Assembly (NCBI GenBank): GCA_000314955.1
Contig: BAEM01000040.1
Location: forward strand, 1-64,000
DNA from: Paraglaciecola chathamensis S18K6
GTDB lineage: Bacteria > Pseudomonadota > Gammaproteobacteria > Enterobacterales > Alteromonadaceae
Direction of reading: 5' to 3'
Length of the DNA stretch: 64,000 nucleotides
In this document: one piece after another, positions 34,439 through 44,174 of the stretch
How the letters are laid out: every line of letters begins with the position of its first letter
How positions within the stretch are numbered: the first letter of the stretch is position 1
Translations under genes and position numbers: made by a program
The notes under the pieces: model-generated
The model's input: the letters and a program-made list of their open reading frames with translations, nothing else
Databases searched by the model: none
Told to the model about the DNA's origin: nothing

Positions 34439-37400
34439 ATGTTTAAGATAGGGATTTATGGGTTAGTATTTTTTCTCGCATTTAGCCTTAATGCGAATAG
34501 TGCTGATAATCCGAATTTCAGCTTCACTCCTGCCGAGTTAAGTCAGCAATTAACACAAAAAACAGTACGTCAGATATATCAAGACTCGACCGGTTATATA
34601 TGGGTAGTCACCCAAGAAGGGGTGAGTCGCTATGATGGCTATCAACTTCTTAGCTTTGTGCATGATCCACGTAAGACAGATAGCCTTAGTTCAGATAATG
34701 TTCGCGCGATACTTGAAGATAATGAACAACGCTTATGGATCGCCACGGATGGAGGCGGATTAAACCTTTTTAACTCAGCAAAACAAACCTTTTCTCATTG
34801 GAAAGCCACAAAAGATTCATCGAATACACCTACGTCAAACAGGCAGCAGTCACTTTATCTAGATTCTGAAAATTACATTTGGTTAGGTTATCGAAATGGC
34901 AACTTTAGTCGTTTTAATCCAGACGATATGTCGTTTGAGCATTTCGATACTCGTCAACTTCTACCTGGGCTAGAAAAAGATGCGGCAATCACAGCGATCA
35001 TTGAAGACGGCCAGTGTATTTGGCTAGCGACTGACGGCAATGGTTTACTTAAGCTCGACAAGCAAACCAATACACTCACCCGCCTACATATAGGTTCCAA
35101 TAAACCTCTATTTAGCGATCGAATTACCCAGCTATTTATCGACGTACAACAACGTTTGTGGCTCACGAGTCACGATGCGGGGATAAGTATGTTAGACCCC
35201 CAGCGGTTGAAGTTTACGACTTGGCAGCACAATGAAAATCAGCCTAACAGTATCGCGGCTGATTTAGTTCACACTATTTATCAAGATCAGAAGCAACGTA
35301 TTTGGTTAGGTACCGAAGCGGGGGCGAGTCTTTGGAACGGACGAAATAAATTCACAACCTACAATACAGAAGATGGCTTGAGCGATAATAAAGTGTTGTC
35401 GATTTTGCAAGACCCTTCAGGTCTGATGTGGTTTGGTACCTATAATGGTATTACTAAGAACATTGAAGTACCGTTTGAGCATATCGATAGCGGCCTCGCT
35501 AGTAAGGTTGTACTTGGTTTTGCAGAGACAAAATCATCCACTGCAGAACGGGCCATTTGGGTAGCAAGTTATGGTGGTTTAACCCGTCTTAACACCGCTG
35601 GGGAAGTGACTACTGTCATTAATAAAAGCAGTGAGCCAGCGCTGCAAGATGCCAGGGTTATGACCGTACGTGGTGATAACAACTTACTTTGGTTCGGCAC
35701 TCGAGGAAGTGGTTTAGGGCGACTTAATGTGGATACGATGAAAATCGAGATGTTTGTCCACAACGCAGACGATCCCTCGAGCTTAAGCTTTAACGGTGTT
35801 ACTAGTGTATTCCCTGACAGCGCGGGCAACATATGGGTCGGTACGTTCGGTGGTGGCTTGAATTACTTGCCCGCAGGAAGTACTGAGTTTGTTCACTATC
35901 GAGCTGATGAAAACAATCCAAGAAGCTTAAACAGCGATAGAGTGCTCGCTGTGTATCAGTTACTTGATGGAACGATAATTGTCGGGACGGTGGCGGGCAT
36001 TAATGTGTTAGATCCAGTCACGCTTGATTTCGATCATATAGAACATCAGCCTGATAATTTTGATAGTTTGTCTGCCCCGATGGCATGGGCATTTTATCAA
36101 GACCCCAAAGCGCAGTTATGGGTGGGGACCCAAGGTGGTGGACTCAATAAGTGGTCTGCTCAAGATACGGCATCGCTGAACAATCATTTTACCCGTTACG
36201 ATAGTTTCAGTGGCTTACCCAGTAGCCATATTTACGCAATTTTAGAAGACGACAAAGAACATTTATGGCTTAGCAGCACAGCGGGTTTGACACGTTTGAA
36301 CCCAGATACAGGACACGTCCGTCATTTTGATACTTCCCAAGGCTTAAAAGACAGCGAGTTTAATTTTGGTGCTGGTTTTAAGGACAGCCAAGGCGTGATG
36401 TACTTTGGCGGTAATGCAGGTGTTGTGCGTTTCCACCCTGACGATATTAAAGACAGTGACGTGGTTCCGCCCGTGGCATTGGTACGCATTAAAAAGTTAA
36501 ATGAGCAGGTGTGGTTTGATGTGTCTTACCAACGTTTGCAAGGCTTAGAGCTTGATTACAAAGATTATTTTATTTCCTTTGAATTTGCAGCACTTGATTT
36601 TAATGCTCCAGGTTTAAACCAATATCGTTACAAGCTAGAAGGGCTGGACCCAAACTGGATTGAATTAGAGCATAGGCGTCTGGCGACGTTTACCAATCTA
36701 CCCGCTGGAGATTATGTACTGAAAGTGCAAGCCAGTAACAATCAAGGTCTATGGAATACCCAAGGTGTTTCGTTGCCCATTAATGTATTACCGCCTCCAT
36801 GGAAAACCCTATGGGCCTATGCACTTTACAGTCTCATTGTTTTACTGATTATGCTGAATATTATCTGGCGATATCGTCAAAAACGTAAGCGTGAGATGCA
36901 ACAGCTAATTGAACTCGAAGAAAAGGTAGAAGAGCGTACGAAAGAGCTACGCCATGCCAATACTCAGCTTGAACACGCCATGGAAGAAACAGAAAAAGCC
37001 CGCAGGTTAGCCGAACAAGCGAGTAAAGAAAAAAGCGACTTCTTAGCCATTATGAGTCACGAAATCCGCACCCCAATGAACGGGGTGCTGGGCATGACGG
37101 AGGTGCTGCTAAGTTCTGATCTGAAGCCGAAACAACAGCATTTTGCGCAATTGGTTTATCGCTCAGGCAGATTACTGCTGGATTTACTTAACAACATTTT
37201 GGATTTCTCAAAACTAGAGGCAGGTAAAGCGACATTAGAGTCTGTTCCAGTCGATTTAGAAGCGTTAATCGAGGAGGTGACGGATCTGTTTAGTGAAGCA
37301 GCTTATAACAAAGGCCTTAATATTAATGCCATTTTGTCGCCTGAGCCTTTGCCACAAGTATACGCAGATCCCGCTAGGTTACGTCAGATCATCGCTAACT

Positions 37401-39043
37401 TAACCAGCAACGCGATTAAATTCACTGAGCGCGGGGAAGTGAACGTCAACATAAAGCGCGTCGAATGTCACAATATTGATTCAGGCGGGAATGATACCGA
37501 TGTTCAACATAGCGGTTTTGTTTTCTGCGTTCAGGATACAGGGATTGGTATGGCGCCAGATCGTCAGCAGAAGGTGTTTGAGATGTTCACTCAGGCAGAT
37601 GCATCAACCACGCGAAAATACGGTGGCACAGGGCTCGGTTTAGCCATATGTAAGCAATTAACTGCCCTGATGGGAGGTAACTTAGGTTTACAGTCTAATA
37701 TTGGTGAAGGCAGTCGCTTTAGTCTGGAAGTCGATCTACCCCTGACGGAAAAGCCACTGCAGCAACTCGAATCGATTGTTAATTGCCCGACGGTGCACTT
37801 GGTCAACCTAACGGGGGGCTTAGGTCAATCAATCGAGATTATGCTCGGAAAATTAAAGGTAAAAGCAGTACACGTGCAGCGTGTTAAATCTGAATTAGCC
37901 AGTGCTAAAAACGGCTTATGGATCAGTCATGCAGAATACGAGCGTACCTTGCTAGATGCAGGGATACCCTTGTCGAACTGGATCTGTTTACTCCCCACTT
38001 CACAATGGCAGGAGAATGACACACGTAACATATTGCCATTGCCTGTGCACTTTAGTGGCTTACATAACAGCATAAGTCGCGCGTTGGGCATTGAAAATGA
38101 AGAACAAAAGCGCCTAGATGACGACCTTCGAAATCACCAGCGTTTTGAGGCAAACATACTAGTAGCAGAAGATAGTCTTACCAACCAGGAAGTTGCCAAA
38201 AGCATGCTAGGGCTCTTAGGATGTGAAGCTTGGCTTGCTGACAATGGTGCTGAAGCGGTTGAGCAAATCAACCTACAGCGGCCTGACTTAGTGTTAATGG
38301 ACTGTCAAATGCCGGTTATGGATGGCTACGCGGCGACCAGAGCAATCCGTAAAAATTGGCCAGATCTTCCCATAGTGGCGTTGACCGCAGGCATGGGTGA
38401 CAATTTACGCCAGCAATGTCTGGACGCAGGCATGAATGAAGTCATGTCTAAACCCTTCTCGTTGCAAGAGTTAGAGCAGACATTGCTGCGCTTTTTGCCT
38501 GTACCTAACGGGCAGAAATCTAGTGATGTTATTGAGTCACCGGCTGCCTCGGATCAAACTTCATCTGTTCAAAGCAATGGCGACGAGTTTAAGGTGAATC
38601 AGCAAGAGCAAAGTCATGAGCAAACATCGGGACTTGATGTCGCGCCACTGCAAGCTTCAAATGAGCTAGAGACCGATGAGCAAGACAGTCTATTGGATAT
38701 GTCAACAGTCGAAACCTTGCGCAAGATTTCTCAAGATACAGGCAACCCGGTGTTTGAGCGCGTACTCGATGCATTCAAGCAAGAAGCTGAAAAACTCGTT
38801 TCTCAGTTGGTTGAGCAAGTACAGCAAGAGCCGCTTGATTTCTTAACGATTGGCGAAACAGCGCATGCGCTTAAGTCGATGTCTGGGAACTCTGGAGCAA
38901 AAGCCTTATACGAATTGTGTAGGGAGCTAGAGGAAAAAATGAAGAATACTCAGAGTGATAATATTCATTCTTTAGTTCAGCGTATTCAGTTGGCGTTTAC
39001 GACTTGCAGCGAGAAATTGGAGACATTCAGACATGTCGGATGA
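34439..39043 (+). CDS. Propeller-sensor hybrid histidine kinase
   Basis: 1534 aa. Signal peptide (about 1-22), two regulator propellers (about 25-690), Y_Y_Y domain (about 705-775), one membrane helix (about 791-812), coiled coil, HisKA with H874 (MSHEIRTPMNGVLGM), HATPase (GTGLGLAI), a REC domain with D1288 (LVLMDCQMPVMDGY) and an Hpt domain with H1476 (TAHALKSMSGNSGA). A complete His-Asp-His relay, still needing a final receiver; the REC-GGDEF-EAL protein, whose gene overlaps by 11 bp, is the natural partner. The ~815-residue sensor is near-collinear with that at 20344, so the two are paralogues with swapped outputs. The ligand may be an oligosaccharide (inference from HTCS-like systems). 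Confidence 0.94.
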   Translation: MFKIGIYGLVFFLAFSLNANSADNPNFSFTPAELSQQLTQKTVRQIYQDSTGYIWVVTQEGVSRYDGYQLLSFVHDPRKTDSLSSDNVRAILEDNEQRLWIATDGGGLNLFNSAKQTFSHWKATKDSSNTPTSNRQQSLYLDSENYIWLGYRNGNFSRFNPDDMSFEHFDTRQLLPGLEKDAAITAIIEDGQCIWLATDGNGLLKLDKQTNTLTRLHIGSNKPLFSDRITQLFIDVQQRLWLTSHDAGISMLDPQRLKFTTWQHNENQPNSIAADLVHTIYQDQKQRIWLGTEAGASLWNGRNKFTTYNTEDGLSDNKVLSILQDPSGLMWFGTYNGITKNIEVPFEHIDSGLASKVVLGFAETKSSTAERAIWVASYGGLTRLNTAGEVTTVINKSSEPALQDARVMTVRGDNNLLWFGTRGSGLGRLNVDTMKIEMFVHNADDPSSLSFNGVTSVFPDSAGNIWVGTFGGGLNYLPAGSTEFVHYRADENNPRSLNSDRVLAVYQLLDGTIIVGTVAGINVLDPVTLDFDHIEHQPDNFDSLSAPMAWAFYQDPKAQLWVGTQGGGLNKWSAQDTASLNNHFTRYDSFSGLPSSHIYAILEDDKEHLWLSSTAGLTRLNPDTGHVRHFDTSQGLKDSEFNFGAGFKDSQGVMYFGGNAGVVRFHPDDIKDSDVVPPVALVRIKKLNEQVWFDVSYQRLQGLELDYKDYFISFEFAALDFNAPGLNQYRYKLEGLDPNWIELEHRRLATFTNLPAGDYVLKVQASNNQGLWNTQGVSLPINVLPPPWKTLWAYALYSLIVLLIMLNIIWRYRQKRKREMQQLIELEEKVEERTKELRHANTQLEHAMEETEKARRLAEQASKEKSDFLAIMSHEIRTPMNGVLGMTEVLLSSDLKPKQQHFAQLVYRSGRLLLDLLNNILDFSKLEAGKATLESVPVDLEALIEEVTDLFSEAAYNKGLNINAILSPEPLPQVYADPARLRQIIANLTSNAIKFTERGEVNVNIKRVECHNIDSGGNDTDVQHSGFVFCVQDTGIGMAPDRQQKVFEMFTQADASTTRKYGGTGLGLAICKQLTALMGGNLGLQSNIGEGSRFSLEVDLPLTEKPLQQLESIVNCPTVHLVNLTGGLGQSIEIMLGKLKVKAVHVQRVKSELASAKNGLWISHAEYERTLLDAGIPLSNWICLLPTSQWQENDTRNILPLPVHFSGLHNSISRALGIENEEQKRLDDDLRNHQRFEANILVAEDSLTNQEVAKSMLGLLGCEAWLADNGAEAVEQINLQRPDLVLMDCQMPVMDGYAATRAIRKNWPDLPIVALTAGMGDNLRQQCLDAGMNEVMSKPFSLQELEQTLLRFLPVPNGQKSSDVIESPAASDQTSSVQSNGDEFKVNQQEQSHEQTSGLDVAPLQASNELETDEQDSLLDMSTVETLRKISQDTGNPVFERVLDAFKQEAEKLVSQLVEQVQQEPLDFLTIGETAHALKSMSGNSGAKALYELCRELEEKMKNTQSDNIHSLVQRIQLAFTTCSEKLETFRHVG

Positions 39044-40805
39044 CATAAAAGTTAAAATTCTCGTTTGTGATGACGATTTGACGGCGCGTATTTTAATGAA
39101 AGAAACGCTAGCCAGCGACAGTATTGAGGTCATCGAAGCTGAAAATGGGCAGCGGGCAATAGAGCAGTTTGAAAAGCATTCACCAGCGCTACTTTTGCTC
39201 GATGTGTCGATGCCCAAGATGAATGGCTTTGAGGTATGTGAACATATTCGTGGTCATGAGAAAGGTAAACATATTCCGGTCATAATGGTAACGGGTTCAG
39301 ACGATCTGGAATCCATTCATAAATCCTATGCAGTAGGCGCAACAGACTTTATCGCTAAACCCATTAAATGGCCTATTTTAGGCGAGCGAGTTAAGTATAT
39401 TTTGCGTGCCAGTCAGGCGTTCGCCGATTTAGTCACTCAGCAACAAGAGCTTCATCAATTGGCATTTTATGACTCGTTAACTGGGTTGCCTAATCGCCAA
39501 TATTTGATGCAGGATCTACAGCGGTTTTTAGCCATGGCCGAGCGCAACAACTATCAAGCGGCGATGCTGTTTATCGACCTTGATCGTTTTAAACGCATCA
39601 ACGACACCATGGGGCATAGTTACGGCGATAAACTGTTACGCAAGGTGGCACATCGTTTACAGGCTAATTTACGTGACAGCGACACCTTTGCCCGTGTAGG
39701 TTCAGAACAATCTAGCCAAGAGCCGCAATTGTCGAGTTTTGGCGGGGACGAATTTACCATATTTTTAAGCCGCCTGAACGATCCTAACGAAGCCATGCTG
39801 GTGGCAGAGCGCGTAATACGTAGCTTTAGTACCCCATTTCAACTAGAGCAGTTTGAAGTTGTGGTAACCCCAAGTATTGGGATTTCAATGTTCCCCAATG
39901 ATGGGGACAACGCCGAAACCTTGCTCAAAAATGCCGATACTGCCATGTACTTTGCTAAACAGTCTGGGCGTTGTTGTTATAAGTTTTATCAAGACTCGAT
40001 GAATGCTAAAGCAGCAGCACGTTTGCAGTTAGAGCAAGATTTGCGCAGAGCGCTAAAGAGCGACGAGATTGTACCCTTTTATCAACCACAGATTTGTGCC
40101 CAGTCAGGGCGCATAGTAGGCGTTGAAGCATTAGTGCGTTGGCTTCCTGCCAAAGGAGGGATTATCCCACCGGATGAATTTATTCCTATCGCAGAAGAAA
40201 CGGGTCTGATAAATGAGTTAGGCCGTTTGGTGTTAGAGCGGGGATGTTATCAAGCGAAGCAATGGTTTGATGAAGGAAACCCTGTACGTATGGCAATTAA
40301 TGTTTCGGCTCATCAGTTTAGGCAATTAGATTTTACCCAAGTCGTAGCAGACGTATTGCAACAATGTGGACTGGCGCCTGAATTACTAGAGCTAGAGCTG
40401 ACAGAGTCGGTGATCATGAGTGATGCAGAAGAAAATATAGCGCGCCTGATTGAATTAAAAGCGTTAGGGGTTTCTCTCGCCGTAGATGATTTTGGTACAG
40501 GATACTCTTCGTTAAGTTACTTGAAACGTTTTCCTATCGACATACTTAAAATTGACCGCTCCTTTATGTGTGATGTCAATTCTGCTCCTGATGACTTAGC
40601 GATAGTCGAGGCGATACTCGCGTTGGCAGAAAGTTTGAAGCTTGGGGTGATTGCTGAGGGGATTGAGTATGGAAGTCAGATTGCCATTTTGAAAAATACC
40701 AACCAATTACTATTGCAAGGTTACTTATTTTCACGCCCCGTTGCAGCGGAATATATTTCGCCGTTGCTTAACCAAGACTTTAACCATTTGATGCCAGCAT
40801 TATGA
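39033..40805 (+). CDS. REC-GGDEF-EAL response regulator with insert before GGDEF
   Basis: 590 aa. REC with D57 (LLLLDVSMPKMNG), GGDEF at 237-241 and EAL at 365-367 (GVEALVRW) with later EAL motifs (ELTESVI, DDFGTGYSS, KIDRSFM, EGIE) intact. Between the usual ARLGGDEF residues, a ~13-residue insert (GSEQSSQEPQLSS) separates FARV from FGGDEF; this is unusual because the loop borders the active site. It probably receives phosphate from the hybrid kinase, whose gene it overlaps by 11 bp, and overlaps the sigma-54 activator gene by 4 bp. The three are very likely one operon. Confidence 0.93.
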   Translation: MSDDIKVKILVCDDDLTARILMKETLASDSIEVIEAENGQRAIEQFEKHSPALLLLDVSMPKMNGFEVCEHIRGHEKGKHIPVIMVTGSDDLESIHKSYAVGATDFIAKPIKWPILGERVKYILRASQAFADLVTQQQELHQLAFYDSLTGLPNRQYLMQDLQRFLAMAERNNYQAAMLFIDLDRFKRINDTMGHSYGDKLLRKVAHRLQANLRDSDTFARVGSEQSSQEPQLSSFGGDEFTIFLSRLNDPNEAMLVAERVIRSFSTPFQLEQFEVVVTPSIGISMFPNDGDNAETLLKNADTAMYFAKQSGRCCYKFYQDSMNAKAAARLQLEQDLRRALKSDEIVPFYQPQICAQSGRIVGVEALVRWLPAKGGIIPPDEFIPIAEETGLINELGRLVLERGCYQAKQWFDEGNPVRMAINVSAHQFRQLDFTQVVADVLQQCGLAPELLELELTESVIMSDAEENIARLIELKALGVSLAVDDFGTGYSSLSYLKRFPIDILKIDRSFMCDVNSAPDDLAIVEAILALAESLKLGVIAEGIEYGSQIAILKNTNQLLLQGYLFSRPVAAEYISPLLNQDFNHLMPAL

Positions 40806-43800
40806 TGCAAAGCTCTCCTGTTTTCCCCGCCCTCGTTGAGGATATTGAGTGTATTAGGTTGTATGTTGAAAAGCTCAATACCCCGCTTGTGACTGAGTTA
40901 CAGCAATACGTTGCCGCGACTGAATTTCAATTCGATATTGTGCTATTGAGCTCGGCACTAGCGGACAATGATAAAGCGGTGCAAAGTTCAGGTGGCGCGC
41001 TTTTAGTCGCATGCGACTCGCAAGAAGATGCGCTAAACCTGACAGAAGAATACGCTTTGTTAGAACAACCTGTGCATTGGCTGATCGAAAATACGTTTCA
41101 CTTACAAAATAATCAGCTAATCCCTGGGCATCACTTCGTTGATTGGCGTGCCGCTGGTGTGTTAACTATGATGCTAAGCCAATTGAAGCAGCAAGCTAAT
41201 ATCCACCAAGACAAGGTGTACGTTGAGCATAAGTTAGCGTTGTTATCGGATTGCTTGGGGAATTTGTCGCTGACGTTAAGCGCTGACGGCACGATTAAGC
41301 ACATTAACCAAGAGCTAATGTTGAAAATGGGTACTAAGGGTCTTTCAGCTAATGGACAAAGCTGGCAAACCAGTTTACCTATACCTTCGAGTACGGCGAA
41401 GGCGCGAATGCAGCAAATTTTAGCGGACTTAAGTCATACTCACTCCATGACTAGGCTTCCCCCTTTTCCTATTCAGCTAGATAAAACCGTATTGATGGTC
41501 GATGGAGTCGCAGGGCCGCTTCCTAATGATGAAAGTTTGCTCATTTTGCGCCAAGTTGCTCAGTGGCAGAGTCACGAATGGGTTGAACAATTAAGTGAGC
41601 AAAGCACACCCGTTACCTTGTTGCTGGTTAATCCGGATGACTTTGCCGAATTAAACCGAGTACATGGGCGAGAAGTCGGCGACCAAGTGCTTGAAGAGAT
41701 AATGCAATGCATGTCCCAGGTACTTCGAACAGATGATTTTGCCAGTCGTTATAGCGGAGCGGTTTTTGCTGCTCATTTACCCGAAACTAATGAACAGCAA
41801 GGCCAGATTCTCGCGTCACGCATGTTACAGAAGCTGCGAAGTCAGGCTTTTTCAAAAAAGAAACTGAATCTTGCTTTTAGTTTTGGACTTGCAACATTGG
41901 ACTCTGAAGAGCTTTTGGGCGAACAATCACCACTGGAATTATTCAGGCGAGCCAATGCCGCTCTTCAAGCTGCCCGTAGCATTGGAGGCGGGAAGCTAGT
42001 CAGTTGGCAGCCTCAGTTTGATGCTAATATCTTGGCCAATCTTGACCGTATGAGCGGTAAGTTTTCGCAAGCGCCCAGTGACGATTTCAGGTTAATGAAT
42101 CTCCAGTGGGATATTATCCGTCTCATCGGCAACACACATTCTTTGCAAACATTTTCGTCGCAAGTATGCCAGTTGTTAGCAACAGGGCTACAGAGTAAAT
42201 TTAGCGGCTTGTATATGCAGCAAGGTGCGCACTTTAATTGTTTGTCATCTCGCTTAACCAGCGCAGATATTGATGAAGATACCATTCATCAGTGGGCCAA
42301 AACGCATATTAAACTGGCCCCTAACGGGAGTAAGTTAGTGCAGCCAACGGCTGCGCTTAGTTCTTTTCATTATGTGGTCATTCCTTTAGTCACGCGCAGT
42401 CGTTGTGTTGGTTTTCTTTTGGTATGTTGGGAAACATCTGCTCAAGAAAGTGCCAGAAAGTGCGCTGAACAACTTGAACAAGTGACCCCAAACTTAGCGG
42501 CGGCAATCGATCGCATTATGTTGCTGGAGCAAGATGAAAATAGACGTGTCGGCGTTGATAAAGAACAATCAGGTGAACATGAATTGCTGTTTGAATCACC
42601 CGCTATGCGTACGTTAATGCAACAAGTACAGCTAGTGGCTCCAACGGATGCATCTGTGCTGATCATAGGTGAGTCAGGAACAGGTAAAGAAGTGATTGCT
42701 CAGCAGCTTCACAATCACAGCTTACATCCAGATAAACCATTCATTACGGTTGATTGCTCAACGATTGTCGAGCACTTGATTGAAAGCGAGTTGTTTGGGC
42801 ACAGGCGCGGCGCATTCACTGGAGCAACCAGTGACCAACCGGGTAAAATTGCGCAAGCGGACGGCGGTACTTTGTTTTTAGATGAAGTAGGCGAGTTACC
42901 ACTGGATATTCAATCAAAGTTACTGCGTTTTGTGCAAGAAAAAACCTTCGTTGCTGTGGGTGACCAACGGGTGCGAAAAGTGGATGTACGCTTGGTTTTG
43001 GCGACTAACAGAAACTTACCAGATGAAGTAGCACAAGGGCGTTTTCGGGCTGATTTATACTATCGAATCAATGTATTTACTTTAAATCTGCCTGCGTTGA
43101 ATGAGCGGGGAGACGACCCTCTATTGCTCGCTCGGCATTTTGTTCAAAAATTTGCTTGCCAATATAATAAAGATATTACCGATTTTTCCAACGCGTCTCT
43201 GGATAAGCTAGGGGATTATCATTGGCCCGGAAACGTGCGCGAATTACGCAACTGTATGATGCGCGCGGTGATCCTGTGTTCAGGGGCATATATAGAGCCC
43301 GAACACCTTATTTTACAAGAACAATCAGATGATAATGTGGTGCCGATTAAACCTAATGTAGCATCAATAGCATCGACTAACACCAATGACGTAAGCGAAC
43401 CTCAAAGCGAGGAGTTGGTGCAGATTGCTGAGCTGCTAGCGGAGGTCGTTGCACTGGCAAAGCAACAAACCAAGGTCTTATCCGTGAGTAATTGGTTAGA
43501 AAAGCAATGGTTAAATCAATGTGTTTTAAAATGGGGGAGCTTATATCAAGTTGCTCAGCAGCTAGGTCAATCCGAATCCACCATTCGCAGACGTTACGCT
43601 AAGCTCAACAAACAAGATTTCAGTCATGATGAATTATTTCCATTGACTGAGCGTTGCAATCATTTGCTTGTAAGTATGCTTGATACCGAGACGCATAGCG
43701 TCCTATGGCCAAGCATCGAGGCAACATTGCATCAAATTGTTATTCAACAAGACGTAAGTCAGCAGCACAAAGCTAAGTTGCTAGACGTGACGCAGCCTAC

Positions 43801-43834
43801 TTTACGCAAAATTATCCAGCAATCTCAAGGGTGA
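40802..43834 (+). CDS. Sigma-54-dependent activator with degenerate GGDEF and GAF-like sensor regions
   Basis: 1010 aa. N-terminal ~250 residues unrecognised, possibly receiver/PAS-like. A GGDEF fold follows (about 260-400) whose active motif is replaced by YSGAVF (317-322), so it cannot make c-di-GMP but may bind it or GTP. A GAF-like region (about 430-580) precedes an AAA+ domain with Walker A GESGTGKE (623-630), GAFTGA (670-675), LFLDEVGELP and the WPGNVRELRN segment. GAFTGA shows contact with sigma-54. The C-terminus is long for the family and has two HTH-like stretches (about 917-935 and 993-1010). Overlap of 4 bp with the upstream c-di-GMP gene suggests c-di-GMP or phosphorelay input. 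Confidence 0.92.
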   Translation: MMQSSPVFPALVEDIECIRLYVEKLNTPLVTELQQYVAATEFQFDIVLLSSALADNDKAVQSSGGALLVACDSQEDALNLTEEYALLEQPVHWLIENTFHLQNNQLIPGHHFVDWRAAGVLTMMLSQLKQQANIHQDKVYVEHKLALLSDCLGNLSLTLSADGTIKHINQELMLKMGTKGLSANGQSWQTSLPIPSSTAKARMQQILADLSHTHSMTRLPPFPIQLDKTVLMVDGVAGPLPNDESLLILRQVAQWQSHEWVEQLSEQSTPVTLLLVNPDDFAELNRVHGREVGDQVLEEIMQCMSQVLRTDDFASRYSGAVFAAHLPETNEQQGQILASRMLQKLRSQAFSKKKLNLAFSFGLATLDSEELLGEQSPLELFRRANAALQAARSIGGGKLVSWQPQFDANILANLDRMSGKFSQAPSDDFRLMNLQWDIIRLIGNTHSLQTFSSQVCQLLATGLQSKFSGLYMQQGAHFNCLSSRLTSADIDEDTIHQWAKTHIKLAPNGSKLVQPTAALSSFHYVVIPLVTRSRCVGFLLVCWETSAQESARKCAEQLEQVTPNLAAAIDRIMLLEQDENRRVGVDKEQSGEHELLFESPAMRTLMQQVQLVAPTDASVLIIGESGTGKEVIAQQLHNHSLHPDKPFITVDCSTIVEHLIESELFGHRRGAFTGATSDQPGKIAQADGGTLFLDEVGELPLDIQSKLLRFVQEKTFVAVGDQRVRKVDVRLVLATNRNLPDEVAQGRFRADLYYRINVFTLNLPALNERGDDPLLLARHFVQKFACQYNKDITDFSNASLDKLGDYHWPGNVRELRNCMMRAVILCSGAYIEPEHLILQEQSDDNVVPIKPNVASIASTNTNDVSEPQSEELVQIAELLAEVVALAKQQTKVLSVSNWLEKQWLNQCVLKWGSLYQVAQQLGQSESTIRRRYAKLNKQDFSHDELFPLTERCNHLLVSMLDTETHSVLWPSIEATLHQIVIQQDVSQQHKAKLLDVTQPTLRKIIQQSQG

Positions 43835-44174
43835 CCAAGTCATCCTTGGGTTTATACCTCGCACCCACACCATAAACCTTCTTTCAATTGTGTATATCGA
43901 AACATCATGCAGATTGTTTTTAAAATCAGGCGTGATACTTGCAGTTCATTGATTAAGAACGACAGACTAGTGATCTAGAGCGCTTGGTAAGATAACGAGG
44001 ATTCATTCAATAAACAGTCTTCATTCTTGGCCGTATAAGGGCCTGCTTGGCATATCTGCAACTTTATCAATGTTTACTCGGTAACAAATTATCTGCTCTA
44101 GCGCTTGTTAATTAGGCTTCAATGGTTCGTCAGGTGTATGCCTTTGACGACATACTCACGAGGGAGTGAATCAA
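43835..44174. promoter_or_regulatory. Intergenic region with candidate sigma-54 promoter
   Basis: 340 bp. CAGGCGTGATACTTGCA at 43927-43943: GG at 43929-43930 and GC at 43941-43942, 10 bp apart, perfect TTGCA -12 box, weaker -24 box (AGGC in place of TGGC). GGGAG at 44162-44166 is the ribosome site of the next gene. Otherwise nothing recognised. Confidence 0.4.

Noticed and set aside
44024-44062. TTGGCCGTATAAGGGCC and TTGGCATATCTGCA as sigma-54 promoters
   Set aside because: The first lacks TT before GC in the -12 box; the second has only 7 bp between GG and GC.
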